From NCBI RefSeq assembly GCF_003789055.1, contig NZ_ML119095.1, positions 1 to 64,000 on the forward strand: 64,000 bases of DNA, in the 5' to 3' direction. Numbering within the stretch: position 1 is the stretch's first letter; each line of letters opens with the position of its first letter. The position numbers were made by a program, and so were the translations under genes. Shown piece after piece: positions 50,778-59,618 of this stretch. This stretch comes from Histidinibacterium lentulum. GTDB lineage: Bacteria > Pseudomonadota > Alphaproteobacteria > Rhodobacterales > Rhodobacteraceae. The notes beneath the pieces are model-generated. The model did no database searches, was not told the DNA's origin, and saw nothing but the letters and a program-made list of their open reading frames with translations.

Positions 50778-52331
50778 TCAGACGGACGCCGTGACCGCGA
50801 ATTCGGTCATCATCCCCGTCGTAAGGTGCGGCATGTGGTGGCAATGCAGCATCCATCGGGCGGCCTCACCGACATCGAGGGCGACATCGACCATCGACAT
50901 CGGTGGCACGTGAACCGTGTCGCGTAGTGCACCGGCGACCCGACGCCCGTTCAGCCCGACGACCTGGAACACATGGCCGTGCAGATGCATCGGGTGCGCC
51001 ATCATCGACATGTTGTGGAACGACAGCACGACCCGCTCACCGCTGCGTGCGGTGATCGGCTGGTGCTGGCCCCAGACTGCCCCGTTTATCGTCCAGACGT
51101 ACGGCTGCATCGAACCGCCCAGCATCAGCATCTGGCTGCGGTCCACGGGTCGATCCGGCAGAGCGTCCAGCGCGATGAGGCGCGCCTCCTGCGCCAGATC
51201 GGTGTCGAACGCGGGCGCTTCGGCATCCGCCATTGCATCGAGACGCCGCACTTCGGCACCCTGCGTGGCGAGGATCAGGCCGGTGCGCTCGCGCGCGCCT
51301 TCGCGCAGGGCGAGGATCGGCCAGGCGCCGCCTTCGTGCGGCAGGTCGATCTCGATGTCCAGACGCTGGCCCATTGCCAGACCGAACCGCGTGCCGGCGA
51401 GAGGTTCGACCGCGTGCCCATCTACCGCGACCAGCCGCGCCTCGGCACCGCCGGTCTCGATCCAGAATACCGTCGCCGCAGCGGCGTTGATGACCCGAAG
51501 CCGGATACGGCCACCGCGCTCGACCTGGACCACCTCCGGGTCCGACAGGGTCCGGTCATTGGCGAGATAGGCGTCCCAGTCATAGTCGTTCAGGTCCATG
51601 GCCATGCCGCCCATCTGGCCGCCCATACCCATCATCCCGCCCATTCGGGGCATGTTGCCCATCGGCATGCCGCCCGTGGCGCCATGGCCCATGGCCCCGT
51701 GATCCATGCCCTGCATCGCCCCCATGCCTCCCATGGGAGCGCCCTGATCGGGCAATGCACCGGCACCATGGCCCGCGCCGTGCCCGCCGCCATGACCTGC
51801 GCCGATCTCGGCCAGAACCTCCTCGGGGGCCTTGAAGGAGAAGTCATGAAGGAACATCACGACGTCTTGCCGGTCGGCAGCAACGTCCTCGGCCGAGCGC
51901 ACGATCAGCGGCGCGGCGAGCAGCTGCATCTCCTGGGTGGGCACATGGCTGTGCATCCAGTGCGTGCCGGGCCGTGCCTCGAAGTCGTAGGATCGGGTTT
52001 CACCCGGTGCGAGGAGGGGCATCGGCATGTCCGGCACACCGTCCTGCGCGTTGGGCGGGATCTGTCCGTGCCAGTGGATGATGGTACCGACGTCCAGGTC
52101 GTTGGTCAGATCGACCCGGAACCTCTGGCCGGGGTCGAGGATCAGTCCCTGACCGCCGGGGCCGGCAAGCCCGAAGACCGTGGCAGCGCGACCGTCGATG
52201 TCGAGCGTGCGCGTCGCAGCGGAGAGGCTGATCGGCGCCACCCCTTGCGCGAAGGCGATGCGGGGCAAGTGTGCAGCGCCAATGGCGGCCGCACTTGCGG
52301 CAAGAAAGCCGCGTCGAGAAAGCATGTTCAT
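50778..52331 (-). CDS. multicopper oxidase (CopA/CueO type)
   Basis: A 517-residue periplasmic oxidase with a Tat signal (SRRGFLAASAAAIGAAHLPR). The copper ligands are IIHWHGQIPPNAQDG (about 83-97), THWMHSHVPTQ, HPMHLHGHVFQ and MLHCHHMPHLTTGMM near the end. These cover the type 1, 2 and 3 sites. A Met-rich insert of about 60 residues (MGAMQGMDHGAMGHG and following, about 200-260) probably binds Cu(I). It oxidises Cu(I) to the less toxic Cu(II) after export by the P-type ATPase. Confidence 0.94.
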   Translation of the reverse strand: MNMLSRRGFLAASAAAIGAAHLPRIAFAQGVAPISLSAATRTLDIDGRAATVFGLAGPGGQGLILDPGQRFRVDLTNDLDVGTIIHWHGQIPPNAQDGVPDMPMPLLAPGETRSYDFEARPGTHWMHSHVPTQEMQLLAAPLIVRSAEDVAADRQDVVMFLHDFSFKAPEEVLAEIGAGHGGGHGAGHGAGALPDQGAPMGGMGAMQGMDHGAMGHGATGGMPMGNMPRMGGMMGMGGQMGGMAMDLNDYDWDAYLANDRTLSDPEVVQVERGGRIRLRVINAAAATVFWIETGGAEARLVAVDGHAVEPLAGTRFGLAMGQRLDIEIDLPHEGGAWPILALREGARERTGLILATQGAEVRRLDAMADAEAPAFDTDLAQEARLIALDALPDRPVDRSQMLMLGGSMQPYVWTINGAVWGQHQPITARSGERVVLSFHNMSMMAHPMHLHGHVFQVVGLNGRRVAGALRDTVHVPPMSMVDVALDVGEAARWMLHCHHMPHLTTGMMTEFAVTASV

Positions 52332-52403
52332 GGTCGTCTCCTCGGGACTTCCGTCCCGTTCATCAATACCGATGGGGCGCCTCGGGCGTCTGCCCGGGCG
52401 CGC

Positions 52404-52766
52404 TCAGAGGAGACGGAGCTTGGGAGGTCGTTCGTTCAGTCCCGGCGCACGGCTGACGTGGATTGCCGCGGACGGGACGTCATGACTGGCGGCGCCGTAG
52501 GCGTGCCCGGCTTCCTCGCCTGCCGACGTCAGGAAGGCAGAGAGGCCTGCGCATACGAACTCGCACATCTCGGCATCGGCCGATCCACAGTGCTCTCCAG
52601 CGTCACAGTCGAAGCCCGAAATGACCGGAGAGTGCATCATGTCGGCGACATGCATCGCGTGATCCACACCGGAATTCATGCTCATGCGTGTCGCATGCGC
52701 GGAGGTCACCGTCGTCACCACGGTGATCGCGAGTATGGCAAGCATGGTGACGACACGTTCGAGCAT
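52404..52766 (-). CDS. Cys/His/Met-rich periplasmic protein of the copper operon
   Basis: A 120-residue protein with a Sec signal peptide (MLERVVTMLAILAITVVTTV, cleavage after SAHA). The mature part is rich in metal ligands: MSMNSGVDHAMHVADMMHSP, then CDAGEHC and MCEFVCAGL, ending PPKLRLL. Proteins like this often precede multicopper oxidases. It probably binds or senses copper. ATG 52802 would add 12 residues without a better signal. It is the first gene of a leftward copper unit. Confidence 0.65.
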   Translation of the reverse strand: MLERVVTMLAILAITVVTTVTSAHATRMSMNSGVDHAMHVADMMHSPVISGFDCDAGEHCGSADAEMCEFVCAGLSAFLTSAGEEAGHAYGAASHDVPSAAIHVSRAPGLNERPPKLRLL

Positions 52767-52883
52767 GCTGCAAAGATAGGCATTGCTCACGAGAATGTCC
52801 ATTGTCGCAGGCGCCTCGCCGCTGGCACAACGTGGTCTCGACCAAACGCGAATGTTATTCCGCAGTGATCGGCGATAGACGTC

Positions 52884-53345
52884 TTGAAAAAAGCTCTCCG
52901 AAATACTGTTGTGATCGGTCTGGTCGTCGGAGGTGTGATCCTCGCGGTCTTTGCTGGCTGGCGTTATGCCGGTACCGCATCCACCGCCGTGGCGTCGGCG
53001 GACATCATCGCGCAAGGACGCCAGATCTATGCGGATCAGTGCGCCGCCTGCCACGGCGCGGAACTGGAGGGCCAGCCGGGCTGGCGCTCGCCGCTTCCGT
53101 CCGGCCGGTTGCCGGCGCCACCCCACGACGCCAGCGGCCACACCTGGCACCATCCTGACGATGTCCTGTTCCGCATCGTTAGGGAAGGCACCGCCGCCGT
53201 GGTCGGCGGCGGATACGAGAGCGACATGCCCGGCTTCGCAGACGTGCTGAGCGACGCGGACATCCGCGCCGTTCTCGACTACATCAAGAGCACATGGCCA
53301 GAGCGCGAGCGCCGATACCAAGAGAGGGTGTCGGAGGCAAACTGA
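52884..53345 (+). CDS. membrane-anchored c-type cytochrome
   Basis: A 153-residue protein with an N-terminal membrane anchor (VVIGLVVGGVILAVFAGWRY) and one heme-binding motif CAACHG (about 53-58) with a distal Met in SDMPGFADVLSDADI. It is a class I cytochrome c on the periplasmic side, possibly accepting electrons from copper oxidation. The start appears to be TTG at 52884; no ATG fits. It is divergent from the Cys/His/Met-rich gene, and the two share a 117-base promoter region. Confidence 0.85.
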   Translation: MKKALRNTVVIGLVVGGVILAVFAGWRYAGTASTAVASADIIAQGRQIYADQCAACHGAELEGQPGWRSPLPSGRLPAPPHDASGHTWHHPDDVLFRIVREGTAAVVGGGYESDMPGFADVLSDADIRAVLDYIKSTWPERERRYQERVSEAN

Positions 53346-53398
53346 CATTCCCCATGGTCGTCGGCTGCTACTCGCGCCAGGCCAGTTCGCAGACCGAG

Positions 53399-53755
53399 TT
53401 AGAGGAACGTCGCCGACCAGGTCAGCACCATGAAGCCGCCGAGCGACTGCATCATGTTGACCATCCGTATCGGCCCGGTTGCCTCGATCTGCGTGTACCC
53501 GAGCGTGGCGAAGTTGACGCCGGAGAAGTAGATCAGGCCGCTCCAGCATGGGTCGTAGCTGCCGTCGAAGCCTCCCACGCCCCAGCCCTGCAGCGCCCTG
53601 TAGACTGCGGCGAAAGCCAGGATTTCAATCGTGTGGAGCGCGAGCAGCCCGACGAACGCCACCATGATCGCCGCCTGCGGTCTCTCTTTCGAGTTCGGCT
53701 TCACGCCCCGGACGGCCAATAGCCCCGTAGTGGTGCGCGACCAGATGGCGGCCAC
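53399..53755 (-). pseudogene. two-helix K+-channel-like protein, start unclear or N-terminus truncated
   Basis: The 118-residue frame has a pore-loop segment GLIYFSGVNFATLGYTQIEA (about 74-93) like the TTLGYG filter of Ion_trans_2 channels, flanked by helices MVAFVGLLALHTIEILAFAA and MVNMMQSLGGFMVLTWSATF. The annotated start is GTG 53755, but the frame stays open upstream to about 53830 and encodes an extra helix-like segment (GIGLLLGFALVAAIW) without any ATG. So the first helix exists but no good start codon is visible. It may be a channel with a rare start or a gene that lost its 5' end. Confidence 0.5.
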
Positions 53756-53895
53756 CAGCGCGAAACCGAGCAGAAGCCCGATTCCAGTTGCAGCATGTTG
53801 AGCACTCGCGGCGGAACAGTACCCCGAGGTTTATGTTCTCAGCGCTCGGCCCTGCGGCATGGCAGCGGAACCATCGCCCTGCCGATGATCTGATC

Positions 53896-56130
53896 TCAGG
53901 CCTCACGTTCCGGATCAAACGCAAGAAGCCGCAGCGCGTTCAGTGTGACGAGCACCGTCGCGCCGGTATCTGCAAGGATCGCGATCCACAGCCCGGTAAT
54001 GCCGAGGATCGTCGTCACCAGAAACACCGCCTTAAGGCCGAGCGCGATCGCCACATTTTGCCTGATGTTCGCCATGGCTGCGCGAGCAAGGCGAATCTTG
54101 CCGGCCACATCGGTCACGCGATTGCGCAGGATCGCGGCGTCGGCGGTTTCAAGCGCGACGTCCGTTCCGGAGCCCATGGCAACTCCGATGTGGGCGGTGG
54201 CGAGCGCAGGGGCATCGTTGATGCCGTCGCCCACCATCATCACGCGGTCTCTGGCGGTCATCTCACGGATCGCGGCGACCTTGCCTTCGGGCATCAATTC
54301 GGCGCGATGGTCAATGCCCAGCCCAGCGGAAATGGCTGCTGCCGTGCGCCGGTTGTCGCCGGTCAGCATCACAGACGCGATGCCAAGCGCCTTGAGTTGC
54401 TGCACCGCGCGGGCGGCATCCTCTCGGGGTTCGTCCCGGAGCGCTACGAGTCCGACCAACTGGCTCCGGCGGAAGACCGCGACGACTGTCTTGCCTTCAT
54501 CTTCCATGCCGACCACCGCCCGGAGCGCGTGGTCGTCCAACACACCGCGCTCCCCGGCGAACCGTGGAGAGCCCACCCAGGCGGTTTCACCCTCAACGAC
54601 TGCTTCGGCCCCTTTGCCCGGAAGCGCTTTGGCGGCGGTCGCGGCCAGGAACGGCGCTCCCGCAGCTTCCGCGCGGGACAGGATCGCCTCCGCCAGAGGA
54701 TGGCTCGACCCCGCTTCGACGGCGGCAGCCAGCGCCAGCACCTCTGTCTCCGATCCCGAGATCGGCACCACGTCCGTGACGCGCGGCCGTCCGTGGGTCA
54801 GGGTTCCGGTCTTGTCGAATGCGACATGCGTGGTGGCCGCCGCGGCCTCGATCACGGCGCCTCCTTTCATCAGCAGCCCGCGACGCGCGCCTGAAGAAAG
54901 CGCAGAGGCGATGGAAGCCGGTACCGAGATCACCAGCGCGCAGGGGCATCCGATCAGGAGAAGCGCGAGCGCCCGGTAGATCCACGTATCCCAGCCTTGC
55001 CCGAACGCGAGGGGCGGGACGATGGCCACCAGCACCGCAACTCCGACGACGGCCGGCATGTAGATGCGGCTGAAACGGTCGATGAAGCGCTCGGTCGGGG
55101 CCCGGGCGCTTTCCGCTTCCTCGACCAGCCGGATGATACGGGCAATGGTGTTGTCCTCGGCCGACTTGGTGACCCGAACACGCAGCGCCGCCTCGGAATT
55201 GATGGAGCCGGCAAAGACGGAGGCACCGGGTTCCTTCAGCTTCGGCACACTCTCGCCCGTGACGGCGCTCTCATCGACGCCCGAGGTGCCCTCGATAACT
55301 TCGCCATCTGCCGGGACCCGGTCTCCCGGGCGCACCAGAACGATCTGGTCCACCTGCAGCTGGTCGGCTGGTATCACCCGAGTCCGGCCGCCGATCTCCA
55401 GGATCGCGGTCTTCGGTACCAGACGAGCGAGCGCCCGGATCCCGTCGCGGGCCTTGTTCGCCGCAACACCTTCGAGAACCTCCCCGACGGCGAAGAGGAA
55501 GACGACGAGCGCCGCTTCCTCGGCGGCGTCGATGACGAGCGCGCCGCTGGCGGCGATTGTCATCAGCATCTCGATCGTGAACGGCATCCCCGCTCTGGCG
55601 GACGCGACGGCGCGGCGTGCGATAGGGGCGACACCAATGAGCGTCGCGAGGATGAATGCCCACGTTGCCACATCCTGGGAGGCGAGCAGTTTCACGGCCC
55701 ATGCCGCCGCGAGGAGGAGACCGGTGCCGATCACCAGTCTGCCCTTCGCGGTCTGATACCAACGCGAACCGGGCCCGGGACCGCTCTCGGGCCCTGTCGA
55801 TCCAGCGTTGGGCTCGAGTCCTGCGGCATCTCGCGAGCCGTCCGCACGGGACGCTTGCTCATCGTCCGGCAGCACGAAGCCTTTCCGATCGGGGCTCGAT
55901 CCTTTCGCCGCGATCCCGTAGCCGAGCCGCTTGACGATTGCTTCGATCTGGTTGCGAGGGGTCTGCCCTTCATCCAGAGTCAGCCGAAGCCGCTCGGTCA
56001 TTAGCGCCACATCGACGTCGCTCACGCCAGGCAGGCGTTCGACCGCACCCCGGACCTTGCCGGCGCACGACGCACAGTCCATCCCGGAAACCGTCCATTC
56101 GTAGGTTGCACTGTCGTTCGCCGTCATCAC
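53896..56130 (-). CDS. Zn2+/Cd2+/Pb2+-type P1B-ATPase (ZntA/CadA-like)
   Basis: A 744-residue metal pump. It has one N-terminal HMA domain with SGMDCASCAGKVRGAVERLP (about 15-34), a low-complexity linker, then the membrane core with CPCALVISVPASIASALSSG, phosphorylation site FDKTGTLTHGRP, GSSHPLAEAI and GDGINDAPALA. The VIS after CPCAL is characteristic of the Zn/Cd/Pb class, in contrast to the copper-type pump at 45742-48075. It is controlled by the divergent MerR-type regulator. Confidence 0.93.
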   Translation of the reverse strand: MMTANDSATYEWTVSGMDCASCAGKVRGAVERLPGVSDVDVALMTERLRLTLDEGQTPRNQIEAIVKRLGYGIAAKGSSPDRKGFVLPDDEQASRADGSRDAAGLEPNAGSTGPESGPGPGSRWYQTAKGRLVIGTGLLLAAAWAVKLLASQDVATWAFILATLIGVAPIARRAVASARAGMPFTIEMLMTIAASGALVIDAAEEAALVVFLFAVGEVLEGVAANKARDGIRALARLVPKTAILEIGGRTRVIPADQLQVDQIVLVRPGDRVPADGEVIEGTSGVDESAVTGESVPKLKEPGASVFAGSINSEAALRVRVTKSAEDNTIARIIRLVEEAESARAPTERFIDRFSRIYMPAVVGVAVLVAIVPPLAFGQGWDTWIYRALALLLIGCPCALVISVPASIASALSSGARRGLLMKGGAVIEAAAATTHVAFDKTGTLTHGRPRVTDVVPISGSETEVLALAAAVEAGSSHPLAEAILSRAEAAGAPFLAATAAKALPGKGAEAVVEGETAWVGSPRFAGERGVLDDHALRAVVGMEDEGKTVVAVFRRSQLVGLVALRDEPREDAARAVQQLKALGIASVMLTGDNRRTAAAISAGLGIDHRAELMPEGKVAAIREMTARDRVMMVGDGINDAPALATAHIGVAMGSGTDVALETADAAILRNRVTDVAGKIRLARAAMANIRQNVAIALGLKAVFLVTTILGITGLWIAILADTGATVLVTLNALRLLAFDPEREA

Positions 56131-56177
56131 GCCCTTCCAACCCGCCCAGCGGGCAACATTGTATTTGCTGAGTCGGG

Positions 56178-56208
56178 AACCTAAGGTCTCTAGTAGCTAT
56201 AGCTTCAA
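56178..56208 (-). promoter_or_regulatory. MerR-type promoter/operator of the Zn/Cd/Pb ATPase gene
   Basis: On the minus strand a -35 TTGAAG (56203-56208) and a -10 TAGGTT (56178-56183) are 19 bases apart. The spacer includes CTATAG-N3-CTAGAG (56188-56202), very close to the CadR/PbrR/ZntR-type operators. The regulator is encoded divergently from base 56220. Confidence 0.82.
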
Positions 56209-56219
56209 GAGGAAATCTG

Positions 56220-56660
56220 ATGCTCACCATCGGAAAATTGGGCGAAGCGGCCGGCGTGAAGGTTCCGACGATCCGCTACTACGAGCAGATCGGGCTCCTG
56301 CCGGAGCCAGATCGCAGTGCCGGGAACCAGCGGCTCTATGGGCAGTCGGCACTGGATCGGCTAGCCTTCATCCGCCATGCGCGGGAGCTCGGTTTTCCGC
56401 TGGACGCTATCCGAGACCTTCTGAGTCTCTCTGACAGACCCGATCAATCCTGCGCAGCCGCCGATGTCATCGCCAGGGCGCAGCTGGCCGAGGTTGAAAG
56501 CCGCCTTGCGCGCCTGACTGCGCTGAAAGGCGAACTTGAGCGCATGGTCGTGCAATGTGCAGGCGGTCGGATTGCCGATTGCCGGGTCATTGAAGTTCTG
56601 GGCGACCATTCGCTATGCGCAACCGATCACCAGCATCCGGAGAGCGAGGCGGCATCGTGA
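56220..56660 (+). CDS. MerR-family heavy-metal regulator (CadR/PbrR/ZntR-like)
   Basis: A 146-residue protein with the MerR winged helix ([40 protein letters not shown]). Metal-binding cysteines lie at SCAAADV (about 79), VQCAGG (about 114) and DCRVIEV (about 120), with a His-containing tail [11 protein letters not shown]. This spacing fits Cd/Pb/Zn sensors. It reads away from the P-type ATPase it probably controls and overlaps the YnfA-type gene start by 4 bases. Confidence 0.9.
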   Translation: MLTIGKLGEAAGVKVPTIRYYEQIGLLPEPDRSAGNQRLYGQSALDRLAFIRHARELGFPLDAIRDLLSLSDRPDQSCAAADVIARAQLAEVESRLARLTALKGELERMVVQCAGGRIADCRVIEVLGDHSLCATDHQHPESEAAS

Positions 56661-56998
56661 AAGCACCCGGCACCCTCGCCATCTACATCGGTGCCGCTCT
56701 GGCCGAGATTGCGGGCTGCTTTGCGGTCTGGGCATGGATGCGGCAAGGCGCGAGCGCGCTCTGGCTGGTCCCCGGCCTCCTGAGCCTGGCCGTCTTCGCT
56801 TGGCTCCTGACCCTTGCCCCCTCCGATTTTGCGGGGCGGGCCTACGCAGCTTATGGCGGGGTCTATATCGCAGCCTCGCTCCTCTGGCTGTGGCTCATCG
56901 AGAAGCAGCGCCCGGACACTTGGGACCTGACAGGTGCCGCAATCTGCCTCGCCGGTGCGGCCGTCATCCTGTTGGCGCCGAGGGCGGCTGGTGGATGA
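56657..56998 (+). CDS. YnfA-family membrane protein
   Basis: A 113-residue protein with four predicted helices. [20 protein letters not shown] (about 10-29), [20 protein letters not shown] and [20 protein letters not shown] are characteristic of UPF0060/YnfA, a small-multidrug-resistance-like family. It starts at GTG overlapping the regulator stop (GTGA). It may export metal or toxic compounds; the substrate is not known. Confidence 0.87.
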   Translation: MKAPGTLAIYIGAALAEIAGCFAVWAWMRQGASALWLVPGLLSLAVFAWLLTLAPSDFAGRAYAAYGGVYIAASLLWLWLIEKQRPDTWDLTGAAICLAGAAVILLAPRAAGG

Positions 56999-57471
56999 TC
57001 GGGGGTGCTCTCCAAGATCAAGGCAGCCGACTGCCGCTCATCGTTGCCGACATCACGATAGAGCCAACCTTTGCGGACGGACTCCCGCTCTTCCAGCGTA
57101 GCAGCTGTGCGCATCAAATAAAATCAATGACTTATACTGGAGAAGGTTGGACGTCAGACCCATCCCCTCCGCCACTTGCCCCCGCGAAAGCGTTCTCCCG
57201 ATCCGGCTGCGGCCGGATTTTTCCGTTATCCGGCATGATTGGGTCGGTGCTTCGAGTCCTGCCGGTCGCGTCGGACCAATGCTATGATGCGGTCATCCGG
57301 GATGCGGGGCACCGGGAGCACGTGAGTGCGGGCAGACCGATCTGAAAACATGGGCCGAGAGCCCGTTCCGTTAATTGGTCGCCCCTGCGGCTTGCCCGGA
57401 TGTGCCGAGAGCACGGATCTGTAGTTGCCGCGTGCCCGCCAGCTCCCGCTTCGACGGAAGAGGAGGGAGAC
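56999..57471. other. 473-base region between the metal block and the IS110 transposase
   Basis: No convincing gene is seen. A short minus-strand frame (near 57006-57117) reads EERESVRKGWLYRDVGNDER, which looks like a scrap of a transposase or other protein but cannot be identified. The region includes a terminator (57201-57222) and the IS110 leader with an AGGAGGGAGA ribosome-binding site. The IS110 left end is not defined. Confidence 0.4.
57201..57222 (+). terminator. rho-independent terminator
   Basis: A 7-bp stem ATCCGGC/GCCGGAT with a TGCG loop is followed by TTTTT. It lies about 200 bases downstream of the YnfA-type gene and could end that transcript or shield the IS110 element from outside transcription. 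Confidence 0.7.
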
Positions 57472-58698
57472 ATGCGGATCATTGGGCTCGATATCCATCG
57501 GGCATTCGCCGAAGCGGTGGCGCTCGAGGACGGCGTCTGCCACCGGCTCGGACGGATCGGGATGACGCGGGACCAGCTCGAGTCGTTCGCGGACACCCTG
57601 CAGTCGACGGATCACGTCGTCGTCGAGTGCACCGGCAATGCGACGGCGGTCCTGGACATCCTTGCGCCGAAGGTGGCTCGGGTGGCGGTGGCCAACCCGC
57701 TTCAGGTGCATCTGATCGCGCGGGCCAAGACCAAGACCGACAAGATCGATGCGCGGGTGCTGGCGAAGCTCTACGCCGCCGGCTTCTTGCCCGAAGTCTG
57801 GATTCCGGACGCGGCAACGCAGGCCCGGCGCCGGCAGGTCACGCGCCGGAAGCAGCTGGTGAAGAGCCGGGCTCGGCTCAAGGCGATCGTGCAATCCATC
57901 CTGCACGCGCACCTGGCCCCGCGCTGCCCGCATGCCGACCTGTTCGGCGGCAAGGGGCGTGCCTGGCTCCGCACACAGGACCTGCCGGAGGACGAACGTG
58001 TCGCAATCGAGCGGCATCTCGAGGAATATGACCGCCAAACCGCGGCGCAGAAGGCCGTCGAGCGCGACATCGCCGGCATCGCGCTCGACGACGCGAACGT
58101 GAGGCGTCTCATGACGATCCCCGGAATCGACATGGTCGTGGCTGTCGGGATGATGGCGGCGATCGGCCGGATCGACCGCTTCGCCGCTCCCGAGAAGCTC
58201 GTGGCCTATCTCGGCCTCAACCCGAGTGTCCGGCAGTCCGGCGACGGGCGGGCCCACCACGGCCGGATCACCAAGCGCGGCAGCAGCCGGGCCCGTCACT
58301 TCCTGGTCGAGGCCGCATGGCAGACGGTGCGCAGCCCGGGCCCGATGCGGGCGTTTTACGAACGCGTGCGCGCCCGGCGCGGCGCCCATGTCGCCGCGGT
58401 TGCGGTCGCCCGCAAGCTCACCGTCCTGATCTGGCACATGCTCACGAAAGGCGAGGACTACGCCTGGGGGCGGCCCCTGCTCATGGCTCGAAAACTGCGC
58501 AATCTCGAACTCGCGGCCGGTCACGCCGCCAAACCCGGGACGCGGGGCGCCGCCTACGAATACGGGATCACGGAACGCCGCCAAGCCGACCGCGCCCAGG
58601 CCGAGCAGGCCGAACGAGCGTACAGGCGCATCACCGAGCACTGGCGACGACAGAACAAGAAGGACGGTGCGGGCGCCGCAAGCGAGGTGCGACACTGA
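57472..58698 (+). CDS. IS110-family transposase
   Basis: A 408-residue transposase. The N-terminal RuvC-like DEDD domain begins MRIIGLDIHRAFAEAVALED with the first Asp (6); VVVECTGNATAV gives the Glu (about 60), and AKTKTDKIDARVLAKLYAAG gives two Asp (about 89-92). The C-terminal transposase_20 domain has LMTIPGIDMVVAVGMMAAIG, VAYLGLNPSVRQSGDG, and the conserved Ser in KRGSSRARHFLVEAAW. The element likely excises through a circular intermediate. Its ends are not defined, since IS110 elements lack obvious terminal repeats. Confidence 0.93.
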   Translation: MRIIGLDIHRAFAEAVALEDGVCHRLGRIGMTRDQLESFADTLQSTDHVVVECTGNATAVLDILAPKVARVAVANPLQVHLIARAKTKTDKIDARVLAKLYAAGFLPEVWIPDAATQARRRQVTRRKQLVKSRARLKAIVQSILHAHLAPRCPHADLFGGKGRAWLRTQDLPEDERVAIERHLEEYDRQTAAQKAVERDIAGIALDDANVRRLMTIPGIDMVVAVGMMAAIGRIDRFAAPEKLVAYLGLNPSVRQSGDGRAHHGRITKRGSSRARHFLVEAAWQTVRSPGPMRAFYERVRARRGAHVAAVAVARKLTVLIWHMLTKGEDYAWGRPLLMARKLRNLELAAGHAAKPGTRGAAYEYGITERRQADRAQAEQAERAYRRITEHWRRQNKKDGAGAASEVRH

Positions 58699-59053
58699 TC
58701 AGGCTGCGCGACGAAGCCTTCCCCTCATGCTCCGCTCTTGGCCACGCGGTCGCCCGCGCCCCCGAAAATAGCACGGTTGCAGCGAAAGGGGCTGTTCAAT
58801 CTCATCCGTGTTTTCGAGGGTTATGTAGGTGGGCCTGAGCACCCCTCCTGCTGCCAGGAGGCTCGCAAGCGCTCTCTCAAGGCCGATATTCTCCGGACCT
58901 GATGACTGCACCGATTTGGTGAATTTTCTTCAAGGCGTTGGAAATACAGCGAAAATATCGCGTCTCCGCTGAGCACTTCGATTTCAGGGACGCGCTTCGA
59001 GAGGGAACCGAAATCGAACAATGTCCAGGTCGGTGAAGCAGCGGGGTGGTGGT
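58699..59053. other. 355-base region between IS110 and vsr
   Basis: The first part is probably the IS110 right end and its flank; an IS110-associated bridge RNA could lie in the flanking non-coding DNA but none was folded. A minus-strand frame (58821-59021, 66 residues, starting MFDFGSLSKRVPEIEVLSGD) follows vsr in the same direction and might be the start of a gene cut by the insertion. I do not recognise it. GC content drops around 58900-58960. Confidence 0.35.
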
Positions 59054-59551
59054 TTAGCCGCCGCGATCCCCGTCGGTAGCGATTTTCCCGCTATGCAGTA
59101 TGTCGCTTTCACCGATCTCAATGGTGACAGGCCCCATGTGCAGCCACGCCGCGAGGAGATCGGTCGTGGCGCTAACCTGTTCCGGCTTCCGCAGGGCGCA
59201 CTCCCATACCGTCGCCACGCGCCACCCGTCTTCGAGGAGTCTTGTGCGAACGGCACTGTCTCGAGCGGTGTTCGCATCGAACTTCGCCCGCCAGAACTCC
59301 GGCCGGGTTGCCGGTACGGTCGAGTAGCGGCACCCTTGGTGTCGGTGCCAGAAGCAGCCGTGCACGAAGACCACGGCCCGGTGCTTCGGAAGGACAAGGT
59401 CCGGTCGACCGTGAACCTTGCCGGAATGAAGCCGGAAGCGGAAACCGCGCGCGTGCAATGCCCGCCTGAGGGCCAGCTCGGGCTTGGTGTTCTTTCCCCT
59501 GATCCCAGACATCATCCGGGAACGGGTCTGCTGGTCCACAATATCGGTCAC
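59054..59551 (-). CDS. vsr: very short patch repair endonuclease Vsr
   Basis: A 165-residue Vsr-family nuclease. It has MMSGIRGKNTKPELALRRAL (about 13-32), GRPDLVLPKHRAVVFVHGCF with the catalytic Asp in the PDLV motif (about 51), and WHRHQGCRYSTVPATRPEFW with conserved His residues. Vsr nicks next to T:G mismatches made by deamination of 5-methylcytosine, which fits the adjacent C5 methyltransferase. The two genes are divergent with 67 bases between starts. In defence islands Vsr is a common partner of HATPase and Z1 genes. Confidence 0.93.
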   Translation of the reverse strand: MTDIVDQQTRSRMMSGIRGKNTKPELALRRALHARGFRFRLHSGKVHGRPDLVLPKHRAVVFVHGCFWHRHQGCRYSTVPATRPEFWRAKFDANTARDSAVRTRLLEDGWRVATVWECALRKPEQVSATTDLLAAWLHMGPVTIEIGESDILHSGKIATDGDRGG

Positions 59552-59618
59552 ATCCGTCCTGGTTTTCGTCCCTGAACCTGGTATATACCGGCTGAATGAA
59601 ATTCGTCAGGAGCCTGAT

